64,000 nt of DNA from Halomonas elongata DSM 2581. Its GTDB lineage: Bacteria; Pseudomonadota; Gammaproteobacteria; Pseudomonadales; Halomonadaceae. Positions 29,201 through 36,400 of this stretch are shown one piece after another (the stretch's first letter is position 1; every line of letters starts with the position of its first letter). The DNA lies in NCBI RefSeq assembly GCF_000196875.2, contig NC_014532.2, positions 1,860,001-1,924,000 on the forward strand. The letters are read 5' to 3'. The notes beneath the pieces were generated by a model. It searched no databases. It saw only the letters and a program-made list of their open reading frames with translations, and was not told the DNA's origin. Made by a program: the position numbers and the translations under genes.

Positions 29201-29372
29201 ACTTGCTCTGCACTTCTTCCAGAATGCCTTCCGGGGTATCCGGGCGAATGACTCGATCGAAGAATTTTCCCCGGACCTCTTGTCGCGTTGCCTTATCAGC
29301 GTTTTGGAAGGCCGGATCGTTGGCGATGTCCGACCACTTCGGGGTCTTCTTGGGTTGGTCAGCGGCGTTCAC
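20298..29372 (-). CDS. Giant polyvalent virion protein (3024 aa)
   Basis: Last gene of the late operon. From sequence: an N-terminal segment (1-44) like those of other ejected proteins; a Gly/Ala-rich membrane-like region (about 260-370); a pyrophosphatase-like domain (about 594-720, DGDNLDVFVGDRP, HKVMLGF); a ParB-like domain (about 762-895, YAADGHHRVDLARRL); an ADP-ribosyltransferase-like domain (about 1555-1685, FYHGTAG, LGQGVYLTTD); a zincin-like motif HEAVGHYG near 1774; a GNAT-like domain near 2010-2075 (RGQGIGSAVM); and a C-terminal region of about 900 residues like large polyvalent-protein domain 38. Such proteins are thought to be injected with phage DNA to block host defences. GTG start with AAGGAG. 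Two small genes overlap it in another frame. Confidence 0.9.
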   Translation of the reverse strand: MNAADQPKKTPKWSDIANDPAFQNADKATRQEVRGKFFDRVIRPDTPEGILEEVQSKFFTQTEADVFGEKPEAVIDDNGDGASGDGPNLASNALRNAAERGLDLTGNALQFVGNMAEKGEQLIAEHLGGLNPGVVGGEVSAMRESGYEPDLEVGGYGLDFTTRVKPEDTKTGLNTAGQAVEDTKLGYQPNYTIERALEDPGLETLAGAAAEQGPAALADMAGLVVNPPAYLAARTQEIGEGRVQNDGRDGMPEWADYAVSGPTAAASVLLDRFALGKLLPGGKGAVSKAQQVPGAVGRATATEAGTEAVQEGGIEYAGESVGTEQGWKPETAARRAAGGAIVGGPTGGAVRLGTATAEAVGNRSGRSQDALPGSEQVSSQEPAQATAAVEESTSAPSSDKDAVRAAADLIRQPRSALSSAEREARDSITDGDAFKALRAAAEEQGDTEAVVELDAINEEVSSALEEETLSRSRGEDGPTDAMRQNLDQTARRFSSIMERLNSQGKGGQEEPSAPSAGLNMPEDADSGQKTASVPTMMTNKMRQQLRDFGHSDEEIRKFRPQEAWNRIQAGRSTSEKVENAAKRTDTDPTPAQAEAGNYRKGKVQLEGLDIAIENPKGSTRRGTDDQGRQWESTMAHHYGDIKGTVGADGDNLDVFVGDRPENGKAFVIDQVDDDGAFDEHKVMLGFDSIDEAREGYLANYEEGWQGLGEISEVSTDDLKSWIRDGDTHAPFGMSQNHTGQEGSADQVDGDVATSSQTNDDPGRVTPQRVPVDQIKVDPSEYQFRSEVNDDGVDDRLDGIGQWDDVRAGNLLLHEREDGSLYAADGHHRVDLARRLKQPDVNAQILRERDGVSVADARRRAAESNIADGNATASDAAKVFRNSEGDPADIITERNLPRRSQVVRDGADLAKLSDEAFGAVLNNVVSEKDGAVIGRSFDDPDQQLAAIDAFRDIKPQNDNQRQLLANEVRQAGFADSQGEQGGLFGDDPVEALIGERVKVMDWLRQDLARDRRLFATLNNNADKAQKAGNRIATDQNEAFQDASARAIDLLERATTTPDVNQQINDAARRVHEGESVADAARELKEVLLNGNEPGRGQQSGSSEPDSEQDATAGLLERPGSGAPETNNARATGASQPRLDGGEGASPGSGVLGGTDLSASVREGEQRPKTVETGRSATQEVSFKADGNPFPTRRAVQASKRFRGTPGAKPVEVEGGWGFTIPELSADGVSGEKSRNDAQVSDVRAGGLNQNSGRESNDEPSVSPPIGDAGFPDHSEPRPRQQSASREEPNRLQQQASEALGGAQQGDTIRLNTDVGYASPGTYRVNQVQRDGRVHVTNAERGSSTILERGEWLNASRQVGGPVAERLVADESGSGTSLLETQTEESLAARDREIQQAEQADADRRREDEQRAQADAEVDDFRLSGSDSDADIAASHGQDPLFSLRNEGNGTAWERAEAKGLDMSQEGRMQRAHDMGYISAIEDAIKGEYVDGQITRVDRGREATGGAEGESQAGTAHIGRRGSEDDFQRQNPGRDGESNEDPPRGLRPRAFYHGTAGDVESFIPGHPDRLDSGWLGQGVYLTTDRRLAEHYAQRKAQRQGNQEGAAVMSLHIRPESLLRVPPTFKRRLSTAGPAESEAFAAWARSQGYDGVVTQYGDAYEVAMLDPTKVRSTQAAFDPEGEDSSDLLFSPSGEHQSTEASAPRVDAIRDRLSEYPELSNVEVVQSASELPESVLWGMLKQGVRPNDVGGIYNPKTGSPMLVADNLIDEADAVRAGVHEAVGHYGIRGVLGKELEPVLEQVFRSYTRSEAGRHNIAEIKAAYPHIANKAHTREGRLELAEELIAHTIESDARPKLRERVMSAIRRQLRKLFPGIEWRTSDILALGEQSRRWLRRQQTQRAADQAAPTITRYTQRRGDNKPQDFIDRQLGEGRVRYLQTKKGPEWLQSVQLQLPEEGVAQGPDTKILTPDDIGNQDNRYSLIQQQVVRSPEDMAARLREEFPGLKLDLMGRGQRVTVSRVVAPERGQGIGSAVMQRLTDWADASGRTLALTPSSDFGGNTKRLREFYQRFGFVENKGRHKDYEISEAMYREPDFGAGELRFSITKQPGTAGGRFSRTDSTGFAMPDEGLRDAALRKMADKMRPLKILEDAIRRTGQDIEEEADVYLAEELFHGKVEYDLRQLREQYVEPLAEGLAKAGISQAELDDYLYARHAPERNATIAERNPDDPDMQDGGSGMTNAEAAEVIERVANSGQQAEYDRLAQIVYDMTRLRREAIREGGLEDDTVVDAWESHWQHYVPLKGNAADEPGRPRTGKGFEISGRESRIAGGRKSLADSPSSQVIVDVNESLIRRRKNEVAQSLLSMVTDHPNPSLWEVFTDDSPDTQRTPVRVTDPETGQTRIEVQERAVNMAGNDRYFRAKRAGRTYYIKLHDERLMNAMRNVGPENNNTLIRAAGAVTRAMSSLVTSYNPEFMLTNFSRDVQTALLNLSAEQTRDDGKIKGKQIVRQTARDIGPAMKAAWRGLQGKEGKDAKQREWNQWFEEFQEDGGKTGYFDMKDIEGQAKEIQSMVRRADGTALSHMLKARKKTTDFVENMNGTVENAVRLSAYANARRAGISRKQAASLAKNMTVNFNRRGEAGTALNAAYMFANASIQGTMNFARTMVTVKDTPDGKSPMNVWSRMNLAQKLGLGMATGSFMLGMLNRWLSEEDDDGVLFYDKIPDYEKERSLILMTGWMGGDDGDYIKIPLPYGYNVFSVVGTHAEAVAAGSEEVTEAAKNLVLAVAGSFSPIGFEDSDEAQSLFLKNLTPTIFRSITQIGVNENFSGRPIYREDFPFGTPTPDSSRSFRSTPEAYKGFASFLNEFSGGTDNISGEIDVSPDVMQHLVNYYGGGAWGFVEKTADYAKRMAIGEEVDRYRVPFAGRFMGSINEYGDMQRFYERRDELGQIANEAESLRGMERVNYRRGNQKKLRLFNRATHIEKRLRDLRKQRDRVEATEALPDEAKKRRINMLEKQMQRWVDDFNRRYHEIE
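24617..24910 (-). CDS. Overlapping small gene inside the giant ORF (97 aa)
   Basis: A TTG start at 24910 has an AAAGGGGAG ribosome site at a 4-base spacing and opens a 97-residue frame different from that of the giant gene. The product is charged and helical (LTEDERRLEVLKEKARQ, AQRISDEEGAKMI, TPEEMGKVMKTLLED, STTEQQEMLSLLFPG), which does not look like a random shadow. The giant frame here is largely a Gly/Arg/Glu-rich linker, though the last part overlaps the start of its ADP-ribosyltransferase-like domain. Function unknown. Confidence 0.6.
   Translation of the reverse strand: MTDKSPELTEDERRLEVLKEKARQAQRISDEEGAKMISSAKTPEEMGKVMKTLLEDSDRGLSTTEQQEMLSLLFPGTQTDSTVDGSDRESTSPPTGD
25835..26110 (-). 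CDS. Overlapping small gene inside the giant ORF (91 aa)
   Basis: ATG at 26110 follows AAAGAGGT at about 9 bases. The 91-residue product has two copies of a motif, MRQQGYSNDQVAEHL and LRDQGYSEEQIFQHL, about 35 residues apart, so it is a real folded or selected protein. A related string (LRDFGHSDEEIRKF) occurs in the giant protein itself. The giant frame across these bases is a low-complexity Gly/Ser/Glu linker, consistent with overprinting. Function unknown; similar short helical motifs are common in phage-encoded proteins. Confidence 0.7.
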   Translation of the reverse strand: MAMSQAEGNNLVHQNLTANRMRQQGYSNDQVAEHLKQTTHEQRVQANHAWTEEKEHLRDQGYSEEQIFQHLYAKANNGQKPSKPGEAPPKK

Positions 29373-29390
29373 ACGCGGCTCCTTCGAGAA

Positions 29391-30704
29391 CTAGAGATAC
29401 TTGTTCAGGATGTCGTCAGCGCTGGGCTGGCCATTCTTCTGGCGTGATTGATCGGTTTCCCCCTCTTCGGCAGCCGGCCCTGGACGTACGCCACGCTCAC
29501 GCCGGCGAGGCTCCTCGGCTCCCCCTTGCTCAGCGCGGACTTGCTTCTCGGTGCGGGACAGTTTCGGGTCCTCGTCCGCAGGCACGCGGATGTCATAGGT
29601 CTGGTTTTCCTCCTGGCGGATCTGCTGCCGCAAACGCTCCAACTCTGCGCGTGCTTCCGTGATGTCCGCTTCACTGGACACCGTCGCCGATTCCCCCCGG
29701 ACAACCTTCTCCAGGTGGTCGGCACGATCTTTTAAGGCTTCAATTCGATCTTCCGCACGGGAATAGGAGTTATCGCCACTCCCCTGCTGCAGCTTTTCCC
29801 ACGCTTGCTGACGATCCTTGGCCAGGCCATTCGCCACCATGTACTCAATGTCTTTCTGAGTGGCAGTCGGGCGATTCCAGTAGTTCGTCCCCCGGTCCTC
29901 ATAGGCACTGCCAGCACCGGGCTTGACGGGCTGAATCTCGCCGGTGGTGGTGTTCCGCTGGACCCAGCCCAATCGAGGATGCTCCTCGAGCTCCCAGCTC
30001 TCGCTCTCACCGCCACGGAGCAGATTTAGCACCTTACTGGCCTGCTGTTGCGCTTGCGGCGTCTGGAAGGCCTTGCGCAGCGTCTGCATCCCCTTGGTCT
30101 GTTGCACCAGGCGTTCAACAGGCACCTGCATCACGGTGTCCTCATCACCTCCTGGGGCCCGGCCTTCCGTCATCGGCGCGTTGTAGCGCTTACCGTCTTC
30201 CCCCATCACCTCAAGTTCCAGAGTGACGCTCTCGCCATCCGGGCCGGGCACCATGCCGACAACACGCTTCTCTCCACCCGGCCCCTTGTTGATCTCCGAA
30301 CCGAATAGCTGATTAAGTGCCGCCAGGCTTTCGGGGTCGTTCGCATCAACCGAGGCCTCGGGATCGACCACGGCCTCGGCTTGCTGGAGAGAGCTATCGG
30401 TCGCCGGGTCAAGCGCCGGCCAGAACTTCGGGTTACGTTTGAGAACCTCCAGTTCCTCATCGGATACGTCCATCCCGGATGCGATCTTGCCGAGCGTGAA
30501 TTGGACGTTTTGAAGGTCTTCCTGGCGTTGAGCCGCCTTGCGCTGGCGGTCAGCCTGATTACGCTGCATATCCAAGCGCTCGCGCTGCATGTCCATGCGC
30601 TGATCAGCCCGTTCCTGCTGCGCTTGGCCTCTTTGGTAGCGATCCATCAAGCTGAAGCCTTGGGCGAAACCATCGGCAAGGCCACGAGTATCCAGTCCAG
30701 CCAT
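29391..30704 (-). CDS. Internal virion/ejection protein (437 aa)
   Basis: A long, mostly helical, Gln/Arg/Glu-rich protein. Residues about 25-65 form a coiled coil with repeats of MDMQRERLDMQRNQADRQRK, and another coil lies at about 320-365. It starts LDTRGLADGFAQGFSLMDRY, typical of proteins packed inside podovirus capsids and ejected with the DNA. It sits between the small glycine-zipper gene and the giant gene. Two adjacent ATG codons are possible; AGGAG is better placed for 30704. Exact function unknown. Confidence 0.75.
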   Translation of the reverse strand: MAGLDTRGLADGFAQGFSLMDRYQRGQAQQERADQRMDMQRERLDMQRNQADRQRKAAQRQEDLQNVQFTLGKIASGMDVSDEELEVLKRNPKFWPALDPATDSSLQQAEAVVDPEASVDANDPESLAALNQLFGSEINKGPGGEKRVVGMVPGPDGESVTLELEVMGEDGKRYNAPMTEGRAPGGDEDTVMQVPVERLVQQTKGMQTLRKAFQTPQAQQQASKVLNLLRGGESESWELEEHPRLGWVQRNTTTGEIQPVKPGAGSAYEDRGTNYWNRPTATQKDIEYMVANGLAKDRQQAWEKLQQGSGDNSYSRAEDRIEALKDRADHLEKVVRGESATVSSEADITEARAELERLRQQIRQEENQTYDIRVPADEDPKLSRTEKQVRAEQGGAEEPRRRERGVRPGPAAEEGETDQSRQKNGQPSADDILNKYL

Positions 30705-30713
30705 CATCAGCTC

Positions 30714-30980
30714 CTACATCAATTCGCTGGCCAGCAGGCCAACGCCTGCGCCAATCGCCATGCCAATGGGGCCGCCGGCAGAACCAGAAGCCATCGCGCC
30801 ACCGACCATGCCGCCCATGCTTGCGCCCATGCCGATGTTCTGCATCTTCTGCTGCTTCTCAGCTTGCTCCATGCGTTCTTCGGCGCGCTTGTCCTGACGC
30901 TGCTGCTGGGCCAGATCCCCCAGCCCTTGCATCGCGTCACCCTGAAGGTCGTCTTTCAGACCAATGAGCCCATATGCCAT
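30714..30980 (-). CDS. Small glycine-zipper protein, probable internal virion protein
   Basis: An 88-residue protein: a Gln/Glu/Lys-rich helix followed by a glycine-zipper membrane segment (GMGASMGGMVGGAMASGSAGG). Such proteins may form the channel through which podovirus DNA and proteins pass the inner membrane. The ribosome site GGAGG is within the hairpin at 30984-30997. Confidence 0.7.
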   Translation of the reverse strand: MAYGLIGLKDDLQGDAMQGLGDLAQQQRQDKRAEERMEQAEKQQKMQNIGMGASMGGMVGGAMASGSAGGPIGMAIGAGVGLLASELM

Positions 30981-30983
30981 GTG

Positions 30984-30997
30984 TCACCTCCCGGTGA
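30984..30997 (-). repeat. GNRA leader hairpin (TCACC-GGGA-GGTGA)
   Basis: 5-bp stem with a GGGA tetraloop on the minus strand; the loop and 3' arm make GGAGG, six bases before the ATG of the glycine-zipper gene. Confidence 0.7.
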
Positions 30998-31005
30998 GTT
31001 GGCGA

Positions 31006-31494
31006 TTACTGTGATTCGAGGATCTTGTCGGGAATGCTGGACAGCCCCATGCCACCAGCGAGGATCTTGCTCTGACGATCCTGGGCGGACATACGAGCCT
31101 GGTTACCTGCCGAGACCATGCTGGCGGTTTTCTGCAACGCACGGCGCCGTTGGTCGGCCCCTCGCTGCGCTTGGGACACCTGAAGCCCCATGCCCTGTCG
31201 CTGCATGTCTTGAGCCTGGGCGCTGTTGTCATACGCCGTGTCCATCGACTCCTGGGCCATCGTCGCAGCGTCCTGGGCCGCCTCGTTCCGGGTCGCCGCA
31301 TTGGCCAGCGAGTCGATATAGGGGCGAAATCGCGTCTTCCAGTCTTCCCACTGTGCCCGGCTCAGGCGCCCGATCGTGTCAGAGGCGCCCTGATCCCCCC
31401 GAAAGGCCGCCTGGGGATCGACATAGGTCTCAGCAGTCTGCGAAGCCGAGGGGCCTGGAAGATTGATGCCAAGCGTATTCTGATAGCTCGCCAT
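31006..31494 (-). CDS. Internal virion protein candidate (162 aa)
   Basis: A helical, Ala/Gln/Arg-rich protein. It starts MASYQNTLGINLPGPSASQT and continues with long amphipathic helices (RNEAAQDAATMAQESMDTAY, MQRQGMGLQVSQAQRGADQ). No known fold was recognised. The position in the internal-protein cluster and the composition support a head-internal or ejected role. Confidence 0.65.
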   Translation of the reverse strand: MASYQNTLGINLPGPSASQTAETYVDPQAAFRGDQGASDTIGRLSRAQWEDWKTRFRPYIDSLANAATRNEAAQDAATMAQESMDTAYDNSAQAQDMQRQGMGLQVSQAQRGADQRRRALQKTASMVSAGNQARMSAQDRQSKILAGGMGLSSIPDKILESQ

Positions 31495-31505
31495 GGCCCG
31501 TCTCC

Positions 31506-32159
31506 TCAGCCGCGGTTCAGTGCGATCGATGCGTCGATGGCATCCTGGTTCACGCCGGTATCCAGCCCGAGACCGGCAGCGCTATTGCCACCGATCTGGT
31601 CGAGCCCATAGCGCGTACCGGCTCCCGCCACCTGGCCGAGCAACTGAAGATTGGCACTGCGGCGATTGAAGCTCTGCACGGCATCGCTACGGGCATCCGA
31701 CTGCGCATAGCTGGCTACCGTCGATAGACCGGCTTGCGCTTGCCCCGACTCGCCTTGCCCCATTGCCACAATGTTCTGGAGCCCTTGGACCTGTTGGTTC
31801 TCCTGCTCGAACTGACCACGGCCCATTTGGGAGCCACCCGCTTCTGCAGCATCCAGCGACAGGCCAGTCATGACTGACTGAGCCCGTCCGCTACTGGGAT
31901 CGATACCGGCCTGGTTCAACTTCCCGGACGCCTCGCCCATGAGGTCATGGGTCGCCTGCATCTGGCCCTGGCTGGCCTGTCCTTCGATGTATCCCATGCG
32001 ACTGGGCGTGGTCATCTGCCCCACGTCCTGCATGTACTCGTTCTCGAGGGGGGCGAGCTGTTCCTGGGCGTAGTTCCACTTCTCGGCCGCGACTTCAGCC
32101 ATGTGGCGCTGCTCCGGGGTATCTTCAATGTCAGTGCTGCCGCCACCACCGCCGCTCAT
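31506..32159 (-). CDS. Internal virion protein candidate (217 aa)
   Basis: A Gly/Gln/Ala-rich protein starting MSGGGGGSTDIEDTPEQRHMAEVAAEKWNY, with an N-terminal helix typical of internal core proteins of P22- and T7-like phages, and a C-terminal flexible region (LGLDTGVNQDAIDASIALNR). The start overlaps the stop of the preceding gene (ATGA). The role is inferred from context and composition. Confidence 0.65.
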   Translation of the reverse strand: MSGGGGGSTDIEDTPEQRHMAEVAAEKWNYAQEQLAPLENEYMQDVGQMTTPSRMGYIEGQASQGQMQATHDLMGEASGKLNQAGIDPSSGRAQSVMTGLSLDAAEAGGSQMGRGQFEQENQQVQGLQNIVAMGQGESGQAQAGLSTVASYAQSDARSDAVQSFNRRSANLQLLGQVAGAGTRYGLDQIGGNSAAGLGLDTGVNQDAIDASIALNRG

Positions 32160-32698
32160 GCTTTATCCTCCTGGAGGCTTTCGCTGACATCCTCCGGATA
32201 GACATGATCAGTCTCGGGGGCGGGGGCTTGGTCATCGTCACCGTCCACCGGCCTTTCAAATCCTGCGACGTAGTCACTCAGCAGCTCATCGTGGAAGAAT
32301 CGACGAACCGTCGGGCCAACCTGTCGCATGAGCTCATAGCCCCCGACCAGCCGGACACATTGCACGACAACACCGGATAGTTGGTCGCGAAGCACAAAGG
32401 CTAGGTGACGATCATGCTCATCGCCGGAACGCTCCAGGGTGACGCTATCGGTCCAATCCTGGAGCGCTGTGGCTAGTTGTGGTCGCAAAAAGGGTTCGTG
32501 CTGGCGGTAAAAGGGGTTATCAGGAAGGTCGATGAGAGCGCGCCAAAACGCGCGAATGACGGTGCCTTGATCCAGTTGGGCATCACCGTCGATCAGGTCG
32601 TCCAGTACCTGCGAGATCTCGAAGACCGTCTCGCAGAACGCAACCGCGGACGGGTTGTTGGGAAGGACTTGCTGCAGGAATTCACGTTCGCGTGACAT
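32156..32698 (-). CDS. Phage structural-region protein, unknown (180 aa)
   Basis: A 180-residue acidic helical protein (FLQQVLPNNPSAVAFCETVF, DLIDGDAQLDQGTVIRAFW) with a disordered acidic tail. No family recognised. The frame runs up to 32719, but the ATG at 32698 follows the hairpin ribosome site at 32703-32714. It begins the internal-protein cluster. Confidence 0.65.
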   Translation of the reverse strand: MSREREFLQQVLPNNPSAVAFCETVFEISQVLDDLIDGDAQLDQGTVIRAFWRALIDLPDNPFYRQHEPFLRPQLATALQDWTDSVTLERSGDEHDRHLAFVLRDQLSGVVVQCVRLVGGYELMRQVGPTVRRFFHDELLSDYVAGFERPVDGDDDQAPAPETDHVYPEDVSESLQEDKA

Positions 32699-32702
32699 AG
32701 CG

Positions 32703-32714
32703 CACCTCACGGTG
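32703..32714 (-). repeat. GNRA leader hairpin (CACC-GTGA-GGTG)
   Basis: Perfect 4-bp stem with a GTGA loop; GAGG of the loop/arm lies six bases before the ATG at 32698 and is the only ribosome site there. Confidence 0.75.
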
Positions 32715-32731
32715 GGCATTGTGGGAAAGGA

Positions 32732-33109
32732 TCAGGCCTGAAGGTCGGCAGACAGCTGATTGACGATTCGCTTCTGTTCTGCCGCCGAGGCGGCAGCACG
32801 AATATCCGCCCTCGCCTTGATCCTGGCTGACTCGATTTTAGCGCATTTGGCGTCGTACTTCTTCCGCTGGTCGGCCACACGCGCGACGATGACCTCTACC
32901 GACTCGCCTAGCGCAGCCGCTTCGGCATCCAGCAAAGGACGCGGGCCTTCTGTGCGGAGCGCTTCTTCGGCTTTCGCCGCATGCAGTCCTCGCTTCATCG
33001 GCGATGACAGACGGCGAAGGGCCCTTTCAGCCACTTGATCGGCCTCATCAAGATGCCGGGACGTCGCGTCTTCCAGATCGACGAATGTGGTAACAGCTAG
33101 CTTACTCAA
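32732..33109 (-). CDS. Phage protein, helical (125 aa), unknown
   Basis: A helical protein rich in Ala, Arg and Glu. It begins at a TTG (33109) that overlaps the end of the upstream gene and follows GGAGGTGACCG. The C-terminal half is a likely coiled coil (DAKCAKIESARIKARADIR). Positioned after the large fibre gene, it could be a chaperone or structural accessory; not recognised. Confidence 0.6.
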   Translation of the reverse strand: MSKLAVTTFVDLEDATSRHLDEADQVAERALRRLSSPMKRGLHAAKAEEALRTEGPRPLLDAEAAALGESVEVIVARVADQRKKYDAKCAKIESARIKARADIRAAASAAEQKRIVNQLSADLQA

Positions 33110-33470
33110 CGGTCACCTCCACCGTCTCATCGAGGTACTGGTGATGTTGTAGTTCAACGGCATAGGTCCCGGGCACATCGAACTCAATGCGATCGTCACC
33201 GTCCGAGAGCATTTCATGCTCCTGAACCCGCACGATTGTCCCTTGCGGTAGGTTGCTGAACGTTACCGTTAGACCGTCGATCGAGTGTGAGGTATCAAAC
33301 GTGTGACGTCTGCAGGCGAAATATATGGCCTGGGACATGTCGATGTAGTGTGTTTCATCGGAGACATTTTCCCCGACTTCTATCAAGCGGGACGTATCGA
33401 TTGCACCTGGTTCACCCTCCACGATACAGAATATCTCGCCATTGTCTTCGTAATCAGCATACCGACTCAC
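33102..33470 (-). CDS. Phage protein, beta-rich (122 aa), unknown
   Basis: A 122-residue acidic, beta-rich protein (LTVTFSNLPQGTIVRVQEHEM, IEFDVPGTYAVELQHHQYL), possibly Ig-like. Starts with GTG at 33470, overlapping the stop of the giant fibre gene (GTGA). Probably a fibre-associated or capping protein; function not known. Confidence 0.6.
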   Translation of the reverse strand: MSRYADYEDNGEIFCIVEGEPGAIDTSRLIEVGENVSDETHYIDMSQAIYFACRRHTFDTSHSIDGLTVTFSNLPQGTIVRVQEHEMLSDGDDRIEFDVPGTYAVELQHHQYLDETVEVTVE

Positions 33471-36400
33471 CGCTTCACCCCCAGAGCCTGCATGTAACAG
33501 TTCGCAATGGTTGAATTAATCGTCACCACTTCAATTTTTATCGACCTCGATCCGCTATAGGGAGGAAACCGATAGCCGATGACAGCGGTCCCCGCTGCCG
33601 TCACATAGGCATAGGCGTAAGAGTCATCGTTGGGGCGTGCACTAGCGCTGTCCGTCTGCCTGACATCGATCTCCCGCTTCACTCTGCCATCAATTGTAAT
33701 GCGGACTTTGACCCCTACGGTCGCGGTAGCACCGGTACCACCGCTCGATGAGTCCGATCCCGAATAGGGGACCAGTGCCATAATGAAGATATCGGCATCA
33801 TCTTGGTGGAAGTTGTGAAGGGCCATCCAGGGGCGCCAGTTCCAGCCCCCTTCACTATTGGCGTAATGCCAGCTCCCCTTCCTTCCTTTGTAGGTTGCTG
33901 CCGGAACGGTGATGGCATTGCCTTTGATCTGCAGCGTATCGACATAGGCATCACCGGTATAGATTTTGTTGCCATCGATCAGGGTCGAATTGGGGCGGGT
34001 CCAGTTATCGACCGACCGGCTCGCTCGGTCACTCGACGGGGTGACAGTGATGCGTTTTATACCTAGCCGCTTCCCGCTGTTATCGGTGGATGGCCAGATA
34101 TAGACCATGTGGTCTGACTCGTCTTCTAGCTCCGGCACATCATACTCGAACGAATGAGTGTGCCATGTGCTGTGAGTCGAAGTCTCGAAACGGTGCCAGC
34201 CGCTATTCCCTGCGTGCTTGGTCGAGTAGGAAACAGCAAATTCACGGGACCAGTGATCAGAGTATCGCTGTTCCATGACGGATACAGTAATGCGCCGACC
34301 ACTGAAGGCCCCTGCTACTTCATACGGAATGCGGAAGTGGATGCCATCGGCCCATGGCCTCGGGTCACCACTTCGGTCCATCCTGTTCCAGTCATACGCG
34401 ATCCAGACGCCACCGCCCTGGTGTATACCCTCGTCATACTCGATATACCCGTGCTGGCCGCCGTTATGACCCAGCGGCGCGGTACCCGCCTTTGAGACGT
34501 CACAGCCGAAGCCTGTAATGCCGTTGCGGACAACATCGGCCGGCAGTCCATTGACATTGCTGGTGTCACGGGACGTATTGTCGCCGGTCACGTCCGCATT
34601 ATCGTGGGGCTTATTGCTCCCGCTGACCTCATCCCACCAGGCGAAGTCACGGGTCGCGAACTTGCCTTGGCCTGCGATACGCTTCGCCTCATTCTCGGAC
34701 GTCTTGTCGGCACCAGCCTGACGCGGGCCGTTCTTCGTTTCCAAGGCATCGACGTCGGCAGATGAGAAGATTTCCCGGCGCGTCCATGGCGACCAGTTCG
34801 GATACCTCGAGTGGTGGACTTCGCGAACCCACTCCTTGCCCCCGCCGTTCCCATACAGGATCTGCACGGCACGCCGGTTACTGGACCAGTGCGTGATGAC
34901 CCCGCCATTGCTGACAGGCCAGCCACCTTGCCCATTGCTCACCTCAAAGATCAGCGTGCCCTTCTTGTGAGCCTCACTGTACTGGTCGGCGCTCTGGCTC
35001 TCGGAGTAGGCATTGACCCTGGCCCGTACAAACGGGGCATTCTCCAGATCCTTCTCGTAGTCCGCCTTGTTCTTGGTAGCCAGCAGCCCCTGGTTGACGA
35101 TGCTCTTGGCTTCGTTATTGCCAGTCACGTCGGCCCCGGCCTCCTTGGGACCGTTTTTCGTTTGCAGAGCATCGACGTCAGCCGATGAGAACACCTCCTT
35201 TTGAACGAACTTCGACCAATTCGGGTACGTGGCAGGATGGATCTCTCGCACCCACTCCTTGTCACCACCATTGCCATAAAAGACCTGGACGGCCCGATTG
35301 TGGTTGGTCCAGTAGGTGATGACGCCACCATTGTCCTGTGGCCAGCCGCCGAAGCCGTTACTGACCTCGAAGATCAATGTGCCTTTCTTGTGGGCCTCGC
35401 TGTATTGGCTGGCATCCTTCCACTCTGGATAGGCATTGATGCCCAGACGGATGAAAGGCGCATTCTGGACGTCCTCGATGTAATCCGCCTTGTCCTTGGT
35501 CGCCAGTTTCCCCTGGTTCTTTATGCCCTTCGCGGTGTTGTCCGCCGTCCGGTCGGCGTTATCGGAGGGCCTATTCCCACCAGTGACCTCGCTCCACCAG
35601 ACCGTGTCACGCCCTGCCAGCGTCCCCGCACCGCGGATGTTCTTGAACTCAACCGTGCCGTTGAACACGCCCTGGTTGAACTCGACATTGCCGTTCTGGA
35701 GGATCGCCCAGCCCTGGCTGCCGCTGCGGTAGTTGCCCGAGTAGACGTCACCGTAGAACTTGCCGGCCTCAGCGACGCGCAGGTTATCGACGTCGATGGC
35801 ATCGGCCACGATCTTCCCGGCGACGTTGGTCAGCGGATCGCCATTGTTCTGCGTCAGCTTGCCGATGGTGATGGGGCCAAGCTGCCCTTCCTGGATGTCG
35901 CCCTGGCGAATGCGAGCGGTATCCAGGTACACAATGTCATCGTCCATGATGAACGGCTTGACCTTGTTCTTGTTGGTCCGGCCCAGCCAGAACCGGTCAA
36001 CATCAAAGCCGGCTTCCACTGTCTCGCCATCGTTATAGATCCCGAAGCCGCCAATGAGGCCGTTTGCCTGGAGCTTGGCAACGTACATGGTTTCAAGGAC
36101 CGGCAGATCATTCTCATCGGCCACGACCTCGATCCGCATGTTATCGATGAGGATGCCGTTACCTCTGTTCGATGTGTCGCCCCATACGCCGATAAAGTCG
36201 CGGCCACCATGGTTGGCTTCAGGCACGTCATAGAGGAAGCTGAACGGCTTCCATGAGCCGGAAGGCTTAAAGCGATGCCATCCGCTGTTGCCCACGTCAC
36301 TGGTGCTGTACGCCACCGCGAACTCGGATGCCGTGCCGCTTGAAGGCTGCTTGGCATCCAGCGTGACACGGACGCGGCGCCCGGCGAACTGGATGGCGGT

